Source of the DNA: Lentisalinibacter sediminis
GTDB lineage: Bacteria; Pseudomonadota; Gammaproteobacteria; Steroidobacterales; Woeseiaceae
Length of the DNA: 64,000 nt
Reading direction: 5' to 3'
Assembly: GCF_040706615.1 (NCBI RefSeq)
Contig: NZ_JAPDRF010000005.1
Span: forward strand, 186,001-250,000
Part shown: piece after piece, positions 1-9,914 of the stretch
How positions within the stretch are numbered: position 1 is the first letter of the stretch
Layout: the number at the start of each line of letters is the position of its first letter
Notes under the pieces: generated by a model
Database searches by the model: none
Seen by the model: the letters and a program-made list of their open reading frames with translations, nothing else
Told to the model about the DNA's origin: nothing
Position numbers and translations under genes: made by a program

Positions 1-36
1 CACGCGATTTACCCGGAAACGAGGTTCCTGCCTCAT
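1..36 (-). CDS. pilP: PilP, type IV pilus inner-membrane lipoprotein, N-terminal 12 codons only
   Basis: An ATG at 36-34 overlaps the pilO stop as TGATG and opens a frame that stays open to the window edge (MRQEPRFRVNRV). In gammaproteobacteria pilP follows pilO in the pilMNOPQ operon, and translational coupling continues through this junction. PilP would link the PilNO inner-membrane complex to the PilQ secretin. Only a dozen codons are visible and no lipobox is reached, so the identity is from context alone. Confidence 0.45.
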   Translation of the reverse strand, partial: MRQEPRFRVNRV

Positions 37-635
37 CACTCGGTCTCCTCTTCCAGGTAGCGATAGGTCTTGGCGGTCACGTCGAGCGACAGCTCGTCGA
101 ACTGCTCGTCGGTGGCCGGCTGGATCTGGATGTCGTGCAGCGTCACGATCCGGGGCAGCGCGGCCACGCTGCTGGCGAAGTTCGCGAGCTCGTGGTAGCT
201 GCCGGCCAGCTGGATCTTGATAGGCTTCTCGGCATAGAAGTCCTTGCGGATCTCGCCCTGCGGCTCGAACAGCTTCTCCTCCAGCCCCGCCGCCAGACCG
301 GTCTGGGAGATATCGACGATCAGGTTCGGTATCTCGGTCTCCCCGGGCAGCTGGCGCAGCATCGTGCCGAAGGACTGCTGCATCTGCGCGAGCTGGGCGC
401 GGTAAGCGTCGAAGTTGGCCGCCTTGCTCTGCTTGGTCTCGAACGTCTGCCTGAGCTCCTGCTCGCGTGCCTCGGCGCGCTCGAGCAGCGGCACCTTGTT
501 CTTCACCACCGTCATGTAGATGCCGAACACGGTGACCGCGACGAAGACGATGACGATGGCGCCGACCCGGAAGGCCAGCGGCCAGCGGCCGACGTCGTTG
601 GTATCGAGATTACGCAGTTCCTCGAGGACGTTCAT
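36..635 (-). CDS. pilO: PilO, type IV pilus alignment complex protein
   Basis: This 199-residue bitopic membrane protein pairs with PilN to form the inner-membrane alignment complex of the type IV pilus machine. It shows a short cytoplasmic N terminus, one membrane helix at about residues 22-42, a charged coiled coil at about 50-92, and a periplasmic alpha/beta domain from about 105 onward. This is the PilO layout and normal family length. The start ATG overlaps the pilN stop by four bases (ATGA), so the operon is translationally coupled. Assignment is secure from layout and from pilM and pilN upstream. Confidence 0.93.
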   Translation of the reverse strand: MNVLEELRNLDTNDVGRWPLAFRVGAIVIVFVAVTVFGIYMTVVKNKVPLLERAEAREQELRQTFETKQSKAANFDAYRAQLAQMQQSFGTMLRQLPGETEIPNLIVDISQTGLAAGLEEKLFEPQGEIRKDFYAEKPIKIQLAGSYHELANFASSVAALPRIVTLHDIQIQPATDEQFDELSLDVTAKTYRYLEEETE

Positions 636-1201
636 GCGGCCTCCTCCTCATCCTCGTCCAGGACCTTCACCTGCTTCGCCTTCAGGGTGAAATTGAAGCG
701 CTCGGCCTGCCCCGCGTCCACGGTGCGGATCTGCTCGAGGTCCGGGTCGGTGAGCCACTCCGAGGCGTCTATGTTGCGCATGAAGGCGGACACCCGGGTG
801 CTGGACTGGGCGGTGCCGGTGATCTGGATCTCCCGGCCGGTCTGCTTGATGCCGGTGAGATAGACGCCCTCAGGCAGCGTGCGCACCAGTTCGTCGAACA
901 GGTGCACGACCATCGGGCGGCTGGTCTGCAGCTGCTCGATGATCTCCATGCGGGCCAGCAGGCGTTCCTTCTGCCGCTCCAGGCCCTCGATCTCCTTGAT
1001 GGCCTTGTTCAGTTCGGTGATCTCGGCCTCGAGCCGCTGGTTGCGCTCTTCCTGGTAGTCGATGCGGCTCTGGTAGAACATGTTGCCCAGCCAGATCACG
1101 AGGCCGGCCAGCAGCACCGACAGCACGATGGCGATGCCGAATTGTTGCTGGCGTTGCTTGCGCTGCTCTTCGCGCCAAGGCAGTAGGTTGATACGCGGCA
1201 T
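632..1201 (-). CDS. pilN: PilN, type IV pilus assembly protein
   Basis: This 189-residue bitopic protein binds PilM through its N-terminal tail and pairs with PilO in the periplasm. The N terminus MPRINLLPWRE carries the conserved INLLPWR motif that docks into cytoplasmic PilM. A membrane helix follows at about 22-42 and then a Glu/Lys-rich coiled coil at about 48-90. Its ATG overlaps the pilM stop (TGATG) and its stop overlaps pilO. Family length and gene order are typical, with nothing unusual. Confidence 0.95.
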   Translation of the reverse strand: MPRINLLPWREEQRKQRQQQFGIAIVLSVLLAGLVIWLGNMFYQSRIDYQEERNQRLEAEITELNKAIKEIEGLERQKERLLARMEIIEQLQTSRPMVVHLFDELVRTLPEGVYLTGIKQTGREIQITGTAQSSTRVSAFMRNIDASEWLTDPDLEQIRTVDAGQAERFNFTLKAKQVKVLDEDEEEAA

Positions 1202-2262
1202 CAGTCGAAGCTCCTCAATGCGAGCCCGCAGGCGATCAGCAGCGCCGTGGAATCCTTGGTGACGCCCTGGGATTTGGCTTTCGATGCGATCTTCATCTGG
1301 CCGAGCGGGTCACCGATCTCCGTCGGGATGCCCACCCGGCTGGAGATGACGTCGGCGATACCCGGTATGTTGGCGCAGCCGCCGCAGACCAGGATCATGT
1401 CGGGCTGCTCGCGGCCGCCGCCGGAGGCCAGGTAGAACTGCAGTGAACGGCTGACCTGCTGGGTCATGTCGTCGATGAACGGGTCGAGCACCTCGGGCTG
1501 GTAATTGCTGGGCAGTCCGCCTTCCTTCTTCGCCCGGCCCGCGTCCTCCATGGACAGTCCGTAGGTCCGCATGATCTCTTCGGTGAGCTGCACGCCGCCG
1601 AAGGCGAAGTCACGAGTGTAGATGACCTTCAGGTCGTCCAGCACACTGAAAGTGGTGGCGCTGGCACCGATGTCGACCACCGCGACCGACTGACCCACGC
1701 CGCCGTTCGGCATCTGATGGGTGAGGAGCTGGCAGGCATTCTCCAGGGCGAAGGCCTCGACGTCGACCACCCGCGCGCCGAGCCCGGCAGCGTCGACTGC
1801 CGCCTGGCGCTGGTCCACGTTGTCCGTCCGCGTGGCCACCAGCAGCACGTCGTTCATGTCCGGGTCGTTCTCGTTCGGCCCGATCACCTCGAAATCGAAG
1901 CTGACCTCTTCCATGGGGAAGGGGATGTACTGGTCGGCCTGGATCTCCACCTGCCCCTCGAGATCCTTGTCCGCCAGCGAGGCCGGCATCTGGATCACCT
2001 TGGTAATGGCGGCATCGCCGCTGATGGCGATGGCCACGTCCTTGCACTTGGTGGCGGCACGCTTCACTGCCCGCCGGATGGCACCGCCAACGGCCTGGGC
2101 ATCGACGATGTTTTTCTCGTTGATGGAATTGGGCGGGGTCGGCTCCGCCGCGTACGACTCGACGCGGTAGCGCTTGCCGCTCTGGGACAGCTCGATGAGC
2201 TTGACCGACGATGTCGTTATGTCAAGCCCCAGGAGCGGACGATTTTTCTTGCCGAATTGCAC
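1201..2262 (-). CDS. pilM: PilM, actin-like ATPase of the type IV pilus
   Basis: PilM is a cytoplasmic actin/FtsA-fold protein that couples the PilNO complex to the pilus motor ATPases. This 353-residue copy has the phosphate-1 motif near residue 14 (GLDITTSSVKLIEL), phosphate-2 near 195 (VVDIGASATTFSVL) and an adenosine loop near 290 (LVCGGCANIPGI). The start is a GTG, preceded by the purine-rich stretch GGGAAAACAG. It is the first gene of a tightly overlapping pilMNOP operon divergent from mrcA, an arrangement common in gammaproteobacteria. Confidence 0.95.
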   Translation of the reverse strand: MQFGKKNRPLLGLDITTSSVKLIELSQSGKRYRVESYAAEPTPPNSINEKNIVDAQAVGGAIRRAVKRAATKCKDVAIAISGDAAITKVIQMPASLADKDLEGQVEIQADQYIPFPMEEVSFDFEVIGPNENDPDMNDVLLVATRTDNVDQRQAAVDAAGLGARVVDVEAFALENACQLLTHQMPNGGVGQSVAVVDIGASATTFSVLDDLKVIYTRDFAFGGVQLTEEIMRTYGLSMEDAGRAKKEGGLPSNYQPEVLDPFIDDMTQQVSRSLQFYLASGGGREQPDMILVCGGCANIPGIADVISSRVGIPTEIGDPLGQMKIASKAKSQGVTKDSTALLIACGLALRSFD

Positions 2263-2688
2263 CTGTTTTCCCTTCCCAGTCCGTAGGTTACGCTAGATAA
2301 GTGGTGGGGCGCCTGAAGAAACCGGTTTAACTATATATCAACGTAATGTTAAATAAAACGACGCTGATCCCCTGCTGAATGCCCGCGTATAGTAAGGCAC
2401 GCCCCGCCGCCTATTCTGTGAACTGTGTACCGGTAGTGAGCCAGGCTCGAAAGTGGAGGGTGCGGGGAGTTTCGCTGCAACGAGACGAGACAGGCCGGGT
2501 GCAGCCTGCCGGGTATGGTTGTAGACTCTCGCCGCGAAGCATTGCGGTCTGGCCCCCCGCTGACGGTATGATCCGGTCTTCGCCCTGACCCGGACCGCCC
2601 CATGCCCCCTTTTCAACAAGGAACGGTCCGCTTCGGCCGCAGTCACTATGCAGTAAGCCCCTGACGCTGGCAAGGACCGGAAAGCCCT
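2263..2688. other. pilM-mrcA divergent intergenic region
   Basis: This 426-base gap separates the divergent pilM and mrcA genes and must hold both promoters. Bases 2319-2360 are AT-rich for this genome. They contain a 10-bp palindrome AAACCGGTTT (2319-2328) and, read on the minus strand, TATA-type hexamers suited to pilM. Short reading frames here have no recognisable product and overlap each other on both strands, so I do not call them genes. Confidence 0.5.
2542..2572 (+). promoter_or_regulatory. Possible sigma70-type promoter for mrcA
   Basis: TTGCGG at 2542-2547 and TATGAT at 2567-2572 resemble -35 and -10 boxes, about 117 bases before the mrcA start. The spacer is 19 bases, which is longer than ideal. 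This is a by-eye candidate without experimental support. Confidence 0.25.
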
Positions 2689-5334
2689 TTGGCAACACGA
2701 TCTCTCACTCGCATCCTCGCCGGACTGGCCGGCACGCTGGCAATACTCGCCCTGTCACTGGCGGCGGGCGTCGTCGGCGCGTACCACTACACCCTGGCAG
2801 GCCTGCCCGAGGCGGCGACCATCCGGGACATCCCCCTGCAGATACCGCTCAGGGTGTACAGCCGCGACGGGAAGCTGGTCGCCGAGATAGGTGAGCAGCG
2901 CCGCATACCGGTGGAGTACGAAGAGATTCCCGGTCACGTGGTGCAGGCATTCCTGGCCGCCGAGGACGACCGCTTTTTCGAACATCCGGGCATCGACTAT
3001 CAGGGCGTGCTGCGCGCCGGCATCAATTTCCTGCTGACCGGCTCGCGCAGCCAGGGCGGCAGCACGATCACGCAGCAGCTGGCCCGGGACTACTTCCTCA
3101 CCCGCGAGCGGCTGTTCACGCGCAAGATCCGCGAGGCGTTTCTGGCCTGGAAGATCGAGAAGGAATTCAGCAAGGAAGAGATCCTCGCCATGTTCCTGAA
3201 CAAGATGTTCTTCGGCCAGCGGGCCTACGGCGTGGCCGCCGCCTCCCGGGTGTACTTCAACAAGACCCTCGAAGAGATAAACGCCGCGGAAGCCGCCACC
3301 CTCGCCGGCCTGTTGCAGGCGCCTTCTGCCTACAACCCGGTGCGCAGCCCGGAGAAGGCCACCTCGCGGCGGAGCTACGTGCTGCGCCGCATGCGCGAAC
3401 TTGACTACCTCACGGCAGCCGAATACGACGCGGCCATGGAATACCCCATGGAGTCCCGCCTGTACGGGCCTGCGGTCGAGCTGACCGCCCCCTATCTGGC
3501 CGAGATGGTGCGCCGCGAGATGCTGGAGCGCTACGGGCCCGAGATCTATTCCGGGGGCTATCGGGTGACCACAACGCTCGACTCATCGCTGCAGACCGCC
3601 GCCGTGTACGCCGTGCGCAACGGCCTGCTGGAATACGACCGGCGCCACGGCTACCGGGGGCCGCTCGCGAGGCTCGAGCTGCCCGTGCCGACCGGTGGCG
3701 CAGAGGGCACGAATGGTCAGGGAAATGGCCAGGGGAATGGCCAGGGCAATGGCGGCGACGGCCGCTATTCCGGCAGCGGCTATCCGGCGCTCCCGGCGGA
3801 GGTTCTGCAGACCCTGGAAGACTACCCCGAGCCCGGCGGCCTGCGCGTCGGTGTGGTAGTCGGCCTCGGCGAGGACAACAGCGCGGCCGTCGCGCTGCGG
3901 CGCGACCGCATCGTGCGGGTACCCTGGTCGGGCATCAGCTGGGCCAAACGCTACATCGACGACGACCGGGTGGGCTCACCGCCGGAGTCGGTCGGCGAGG
4001 TGCTGGCCGTGGGCGACGTCATCCATGTGATGCCGACGGTCTCCGATAGATGGGCCCTGGCCCAGGTGCCGGCCGCCCAGGGCGCGCTGGTGTCCGTGGA
4101 TCCTGACGACGGCGCAGTGGTGGGCCTCGTCGGCGGTTTCGATTACGCGGCCAGCAAATTCAACCGGGCGGTGCAGATCCGGCGCCAGCCCGGCTCCGCC
4201 TTCAAGCCCTTCATCTACTCCGCCGCGCTGGAGAACGGCTTCACGGCGGCCACTATCGTCAACGACACGCCGGTGGTCTTCGAGTCGGAGGAACTGGAGG
4301 GGCCGTGGAAGCCGATCAACTATACGGGCAAGTTCTACGGGCCGGTGCGGCTGCGCGAGGCGCTTTACCGGTCGCTGAACCTGGCCTCGGTGCGGGTGCT
4401 GATCGGCACCGGGCTTGGCGATGCGGTGCCCCACATCCGCAGTTTCGGCTTCGCCGACGAGGCCGTGCCCTACAATTACTCGCTGGCGCTCGGCAGCGGC
4501 GCCGTCTCGCCGCTGGACATGGCACTGGGCTATTCCGTGTTCGCCAACGGCGGCTACCGCGTGGAGCCTTACTTCATCGACCGCATCGAGGACAGCGTAG
4601 GCAATGTACTGCACCGGGCCGACCCGCCGCTGGTATGCCCGGAGTGCGAGTACAGCGAGGAACTGGCGGAGATCGACGCCGACCCCTTCGCGGATCCGCT
4701 CACCGGACGAGACGTCAATCGGACTGGCAATCGGGCAGACTCCCTCGCCGGCGTCGAGCAACTGTCGGCCCGGACCCTCGAGTGGCGGCCCACGGCGAAT
4801 GAGGACCCCAGACTCTACGCCGGCATTCGCCTCGCCGACCGGGCGGTCACCAGGGAGAATGCCTTCCTGGTAGCCGACATGATGCGCGACGTCATCCGCC
4901 GCGGTACCGGGCGACGCGCCCGCTCGCTCGGCCGGGACGATCTTTACGGCAAGACCGGCACCTCCAACGACCGCCGCGACGCCTGGTTCGGCGGCTTCAA
5001 CGCCGATCTGGTGGCCGTCACCTGGGTGGGCTTCGACGAGGACAAGCCGCTGGGAGCGGGCGAGGAGGGTTCGCGCACGGCGTTGCCGGTCTGGATCCAC
5101 TTCATGGAACGGGCGCTCGACGGCGCGCCGACCGCCCGCGTCGAGGAACCGGAGGGCCTGGTCACCGTGCGTGTCTCGCCGGAGACCGGCCGGCCGGTGA
5201 GCTCGGACGACGGCAGTTTCATCTTCGAGAAATTCCGCGTCGGCAACGAGCCGGAAGCTGGTACGATCGGCGGCGCGGACGAGATCTACAACGATACCGG
5301 CTCGCGCGGCGACATCGAAGATCCCATCTTCTGA
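2689..5334 (+). CDS. mrcA: Penicillin-binding protein 1A, bifunctional transglycosylase/transpeptidase
   Basis: This class A PBP polymerises glycan strands and cross-links peptides on the outer face of the inner membrane. At 881 residues it is slightly longer than E. coli PBP1A. A membrane anchor lies at about 9-31. The GT51 domain has the catalytic Glu92 in AEDDRFFEH and the motif GGSTITQQLARD. The transpeptidase has S503-A-F-K, S562-L-N and K755-T-G-T. A Gly/Asn/Gln repeat at about 342-357 lies in the region between the domains. The start is TTG with AAGGA upstream. It is divergent from pilM, as in Pseudomonas ponA. Confidence 0.96.
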   Translation: MATRSLTRILAGLAGTLAILALSLAAGVVGAYHYTLAGLPEAATIRDIPLQIPLRVYSRDGKLVAEIGEQRRIPVEYEEIPGHVVQAFLAAEDDRFFEHPGIDYQGVLRAGINFLLTGSRSQGGSTITQQLARDYFLTRERLFTRKIREAFLAWKIEKEFSKEEILAMFLNKMFFGQRAYGVAAASRVYFNKTLEEINAAEAATLAGLLQAPSAYNPVRSPEKATSRRSYVLRRMRELDYLTAAEYDAAMEYPMESRLYGPAVELTAPYLAEMVRREMLERYGPEIYSGGYRVTTTLDSSLQTAAVYAVRNGLLEYDRRHGYRGPLARLELPVPTGGAEGTNGQGNGQGNGQGNGGDGRYSGSGYPALPAEVLQTLEDYPEPGGLRVGVVVGLGEDNSAAVALRRDRIVRVPWSGISWAKRYIDDDRVGSPPESVGEVLAVGDVIHVMPTVSDRWALAQVPAAQGALVSVDPDDGAVVGLVGGFDYAASKFNRAVQIRRQPGSAFKPFIYSAALENGFTAATIVNDTPVVFESEELEGPWKPINYTGKFYGPVRLREALYRSLNLASVRVLIGTGLGDAVPHIRSFGFADEAVPYNYSLALGSGAVSPLDMALGYSVFANGGYRVEPYFIDRIEDSVGNVLHRADPPLVCPECEYSEELAEIDADPFADPLTGRDVNRTGNRADSLAGVEQLSARTLEWRPTANEDPRLYAGIRLADRAVTRENAFLVADMMRDVIRRGTGRRARSLGRDDLYGKTGTSNDRRDAWFGGFNADLVAVTWVGFDEDKPLGAGEEGSRTALPVWIHFMERALDGAPTARVEEPEGLVTVRVSPETGRPVSSDDGSFIFEKFRVGNEPEAGTIGGADEIYNDTGSRGDIEDPIF
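3712..3759 (+). repeat. 12-bp tandem repeat inside mrcA
   Basis: Four consecutive 12-base units beginning AATGG (3712, 3724, 3736, 3748) encode NGQG repeats; the last unit is diverged. The in-frame unit length means copy-number change would lengthen or shorten a flexible linker without breaking the gene. Confidence 0.85.
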
Positions 5335-5371
5335 GAGCCGCCGGGTGACGGCCTGATCGCAGGAGAGCGCC

Positions 5372-5992
5372 ATGCCGAAGCATGACGAGGTGTGCCGGAC
5401 CCGCCAGCTGCTGGCACGCGAAGCGGCTCGCATCATCGCCGACCAGGGCATCGAGAACTACCGCCAGGCCAAGGTGAAGGCCGCGGAGCGGCTGGGCTTC
5501 CGGGAAAGGGGCGCGCTGCCGAGCAATAGCGAGATCGAATCGGCGCTGATCGAGCATCACCGGCTGTTCGGCGCCTCCGGTCATTCCGAGCTGTTGGAGC
5601 GCCTGCGGCGCATCGCCCTGGAGGTAATGCACCGTTTCGCCGAGTTCCGCCCCCGCCTCGTCGGCCCGGTGCTGGCCGGCACGGCGGCTTCCCATTCCGC
5701 CATCAACCTGCATCTGTTCGCCGACTCGCCGGAGGAGGTGGCCTGGCAGCTGGAAGGGGAGCAGACCGCCTACCAGCTCTACGAGCGGCGGCTGAAGAGC
5801 CGGCAGGACCGGCTGGATACTTACCCCGGTTATCGTTTCCGCTGCGCCGAGGCGACGGTGGAGGCGACGGTATTTCCCGAGAAAGGCCTCAGGCAGGCAC
5901 CCATCAGCCCCGTGGACGGACGGCCGATGCGCCGGGCCGACAAACGCAAGCTGGAGAAGCTGCTGGCCGAGGCGCCCGCCCCCATAATCTGA
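5372..5992 (+). CDS. Conserved hypothetical protein
   Basis: This 206-residue soluble protein is rich in charged residues and has no signal peptide or membrane helix. The first 150 residues look mostly helical. The C-terminal part contains Pro-Val-Asp-Gly-Arg-Pro followed by a Lys/Arg-rich helix. A good ribosome site (AGGAG) precedes the ATG. It lies 37 bases after mrcA on the same strand and converges on gltA. I do not recognise the family with certainty. A nucleotidyltransferase-like fold crossed my mind but I see no motif that proves it. Confidence 0.75.
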   Translation: MPKHDEVCRTRQLLAREAARIIADQGIENYRQAKVKAAERLGFRERGALPSNSEIESALIEHHRLFGASGHSELLERLRRIALEVMHRFAEFRPRLVGPVLAGTAASHSAINLHLFADSPEEVAWQLEGEQTAYQLYERRLKSRQDRLDTYPGYRFRCAEATVEATVFPEKGLRQAPISPVDGRPMRRADKRKLEKLLAEAPAPII

Positions 5993-6038
5993 GCGATAGT
6001 CCGAACCGGCGACCCTGGCCCCGTCCGGATGCGCCGGG

Positions 6039-7331
<1,293 letters not shown>

Positions 7332-7535
7332 CGTTGATTCCTGGCTTATCCGGGATCGCGCAAGCAGGCGGGCGCCGGCACACGGCGCCCGGCGCGATCC
7401 TGATTCTTTATGGTCCCGGGTCCGTGCGGTGGGCAGGACCTGCCGCGAGATGCTTCTATGGTGCCGCAGACGGAGCGGGGCCGGCAAGCGCCCGGCGCAC
7501 CCGGGAAGGCGTCCCAGGACCGGACGCCGGGTCCC

Positions 7536-7739
7536 TCAGGACATGCCGTACTTGCGGCGGAAACGGTCGACGCGGCCGCCCGAGTCCATGATCTTCTGCT
7601 TGCCCGTGTAGAACGGGTGGCAGGCGGAGCAGACTTCAACGTGCAGCTCCTCGCCGGCGGTCGAGCGGGTCACGAACTCGTTCCCGCAGCTGCAGATCAC
7701 CTTGATCTCGTCGTAGCGGGGATGGATATCGGCTTTCAT
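7536..7739 (-). CDS. rpmE: 50S ribosomal protein L31 (bL31, zinc-binding form)
   Basis: This 67-residue ribosomal protein sits at the central protuberance and helps form bridge B1b. It has the zinc-type cysteine set Cys16-x-Cys18 and Cys37-x2-Cys40, so it is the C+ paralogue that can be replaced by a C- form under zinc limitation. GGAG lies at good spacing before the ATG at 7739. An upstream ATG two codons earlier has poorer spacing. The upstream gap carries DnaA-box-like sites. Confidence 0.96.
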   Translation of the reverse strand: MKADIHPRYDEIKVICSCGNEFVTRSTAGEELHVEVCSACHPFYTGKQKIMDSGGRVDRFRRKYGMS

Positions 7740-8090
7740 CGTCATTCTCCGGTCGTCGGCCCGCCGGGCGGACAGCGAAAAGGGGCGCGGAGCATACAGC
7801 GCGGCAGGGCTGCTGGCAAGTCCGCCCGGGACCTCCGGGAGGGGCCGCCCGTTATCCACAAATCCTGTGGATAACTCTGTGGAAGGATTTTGGCTAAACG
7901 CCGCAACCCCACGATTTTCAAGCCTCCCGGTTAGAATGTCTATTTTCTGTTCACAATAATAATTACAGTAATTTCAGTCGGTTAAAAGACTCTTACAAAG
8001 TCAGGTTGCAGCTGATTGCGACTCTACAAGCCAAATATAGGGCTAGTCCCGACATTGTGCATAACGGTCGCCGGCCGGACCGGCGCGGAG
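7740..8090. other. AT-rich intergenic region between rpmE and hemW with DnaA boxes
   Basis: This is a 351-base gap between two minus-strand genes. Bases about 7905-8040 are markedly AT-rich for the genome. Perfect matches to the DnaA box TTWTNCACA occur at 7852-7860 (plus strand, TTATCCACA), 7866-7874 (minus) and 8056-8064 (minus, TTATGCACA). A one-mismatch site lies at 7948-7956. The first two form an inverted pair with five bases between. I see no gene. It must also contain the rpmE promoter. Confidence 0.7.
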
Positions 8091-9299
8091 TCACCCGGCG
8101 GCTGCCCCGGAAGAGGGCAGGAACAGGGCCTGGAGGTCGTTCAGAAAACGCATGCCGAGGGCGCTCGGGCGCAGCGCGCCGGCGGCGTCGGCTTCGACCA
8201 GGCCGCGTCGGCGCGCGACCGTCAGCCCGGGTTCCAGAGCCCCCTGGTCCAGACCGGTGCGGGCCACGAAATCGGGCGTCGAGAAGCCCCGGGTGAGGCG
8301 CAGCGCATTCAGCATGTATTCGAAGACGAGATCTTCCGTGGCGACGGCGGCAGCTGCCTCTGCGGTGCCCCCGGCCAGCGCGGACTCCATCCAGGCCCGG
8401 GGGCTCGCCGGCTTGGCGTAGCGGCGCACGGTGCCCTCGGCATCGGTGATCTTGCCGTGGGCGCCGGCCCCGGCCGCCAGATAGTCGCCGAATTCCCAGT
8501 AGTTCAGGTTGTGCCGGCATTCCCTTCCTGCGCGCGCGAACGCCGACACCTCGTAGCGGCGGTAGCCGGCCGCCTCCAGCGCCTCGTGGCAGCGTTCCTG
8601 CATATCCCATGCGCTATCCGCGTCCGGGAGCGGCGGCGGAGAACGATAGAAGCGGGTGTTCGGCTCCAGCGTCAGCTGGTAATGGGAGATATGCGCCGGC
8701 GCCAGGGCGAGTGCCGACGAGACGTCCGCCAGCGCACCCGCCACGCTCTGCCGCGGCAACGCGAACATGACGTCCAGGTTCAGGTTGTCGATGCCAGCGC
8801 GCCGGGCCTCGTCGACCGCCGCGCGGGTCTCCGCCGCGGTATGGATGCGCCCGAGCGCGGCGAGCGAGGCATCATCGAAGCTCTGCGCCCCCAGCGACAC
8901 CCGGTTGACGCCCGCGGCCCGGTACGCCGCGAAACTGCCCCGCTCGACGGTGCCCGGGTTGGCCTCCAGCGTGATCTCGGCGTCCGCGGCCAGGGTGTAA
9001 CGGTCGGCCACTGCGTCGAGCAGACGGCCGATCTGCCCGGCGCTGAACAGTGACGGCGTACCGCCACCAATGAAAACCGTCTCGAGCGGCCGGCCGGCCG
9101 CGCGGACCGCCTCCGCCTCGAGGTCGGCGATCAGCGCGTCGATATAACGGTCACGGGGCGGCTCGTCACCGGCCCGGTGGGAGTTGAAGTCGCAGTAGGG
9201 GCACTTGCGCACGCACCAGGGCAGATGCAGGTAGAGGGTGAGGGGAATAGGCACGCCAGCCACCGTAGCGGCCCGGTCCACCTCGGGGCCGGCACTCAT
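8091..9299 (-). CDS. hemW: HemW, radical SAM heme chaperone (coproporphyrinogen oxidase-like)
   Basis: HemW is a radical SAM protein that binds and hands over heme; it was long mis-annotated as oxygen-independent coproporphyrinogen oxidase. The 402-residue product has the cluster motif Cys29-x3-Cys33-x2-Cys36 in PWCVRKCPYCDF, the SAM-binding GGGTPS near residue 77, and HNLNYW, the HNxxYW signature of HemW rather than HemN. The start overlaps the rdgB stop by four bases, so it is coupled in an rph-rdgB-hemW transcription unit. The first 17 residues are poorly conserved and a later start cannot be excluded. Confidence 0.95.
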   Translation of the reverse strand: MSAGPEVDRAATVAGVPIPLTLYLHLPWCVRKCPYCDFNSHRAGDEPPRDRYIDALIADLEAEAVRAAGRPLETVFIGGGTPSLFSAGQIGRLLDAVADRYTLAADAEITLEANPGTVERGSFAAYRAAGVNRVSLGAQSFDDASLAALGRIHTAAETRAAVDEARRAGIDNLNLDVMFALPRQSVAGALADVSSALALAPAHISHYQLTLEPNTRFYRSPPPLPDADSAWDMQERCHEALEAAGYRRYEVSAFARAGRECRHNLNYWEFGDYLAAGAGAHGKITDAEGTVRRYAKPASPRAWMESALAGGTAEAAAAVATEDLVFEYMLNALRLTRGFSTPDFVARTGLDQGALEPGLTVARRRGLVEADAAGALRPSALGMRFLNDLQALFLPSSGAAAG

Positions 9300-9904
9300 C
9301 CCGCTTCTCCCGCCCCGAGGCGACGGGCCAGCTCCCGGAGCGCCCGCGCGCGGTGGCTCACGCGGTTCTTCTCCGCCGGCGGCAATTCGGCCGCACTCCG
9401 CCCGAGCTCCGGATCGAAGAAAACCGGATCGTAGCCGAAGCCGCCCCCGCCGCGGCGCCCGGTCAGGATGCGTCCCCGCCAGACGCCCTCGGCGATCACG
9501 GGCTCCGGGTCTTCGGCGTGGCGCAGGAACACCATGACGCAGCGGAAGGCGGCGGTGCGGTCCCGCGTGCCTTCCAGCGCGGCGAGCAGCCGGTCGATGT
9601 TCGCAGAGTCGTCGGCGGGCTCACCCGCATAGCGGGCCGAGCGGATGCCCGGGGCGCCCCCGAGCGCATCCACTTCCAGGCCGGAGTCGTCCGCGATGGC
9701 CGGCCGTCCCGCGTGTGCGGCCGCGTTGCGGGCCTTCAGGAGCGCGTTCTCGACGAAGGTGAGGCCGGTCTCCTCCACATCGCCGATGCCTAACTCGCCC
9801 TGGGAGACCACCTCCACCCGGAACTCCGCCAGGATGGCCCGGATCTCGGCGAGCTTGCCCTGGTTGCCTGTGGCCACCACGATGCTCGAGCCCGCCTGCA
9901 GCAC
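9296..9904 (-). CDS. rdgB: RdgB/HAM1-family non-canonical purine NTP pyrophosphatase
   Basis: This enzyme hydrolyses dITP, ITP and XTP to monophosphates, keeping deaminated purines out of nucleic acids. The 202-residue product has the family start VVATGNQGKLAEI near residue 9 and the metal-binding segment ADDSGLEVDALGGAPG with the SARYAG motif. It sits ten bases after rph and overlaps hemW, a common gammaproteobacterial order. Length is normal. Confidence 0.95.
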   Translation of the reverse strand: MLQAGSSIVVATGNQGKLAEIRAILAEFRVEVVSQGELGIGDVEETGLTFVENALLKARNAAAHAGRPAIADDSGLEVDALGGAPGIRSARYAGEPADDSANIDRLLAALEGTRDRTAAFRCVMVFLRHAEDPEPVIAEGVWRGRILTGRRGGGGFGYDPVFFDPELGRSAAELPPAEKNRVSHRARALRELARRLGAGEAG

Positions 9905-9914
9905 GGCTTACTCC

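Noticed and set aside
2320..2355. dif-like site (GTAATGTTAAAT resembles the XerD half-site)
   Set aside because: Only the right arm matches dif. The left XerC arm does not, so it is more likely part of the pilM promoter region.
2338..2698. Small open frames on both strands in the pilM-mrcA gap
   Set aside because: They overlap each other, lack homology and ribosome sites, and fill a region expected to hold two promoters.
8091..9299. Annotation of the radical SAM gene as oxygen-independent coproporphyrinogen oxidase (HemN)
   Set aside because: It carries the HNxxYW motif and is shorter than HemN, so HemW is the better call.
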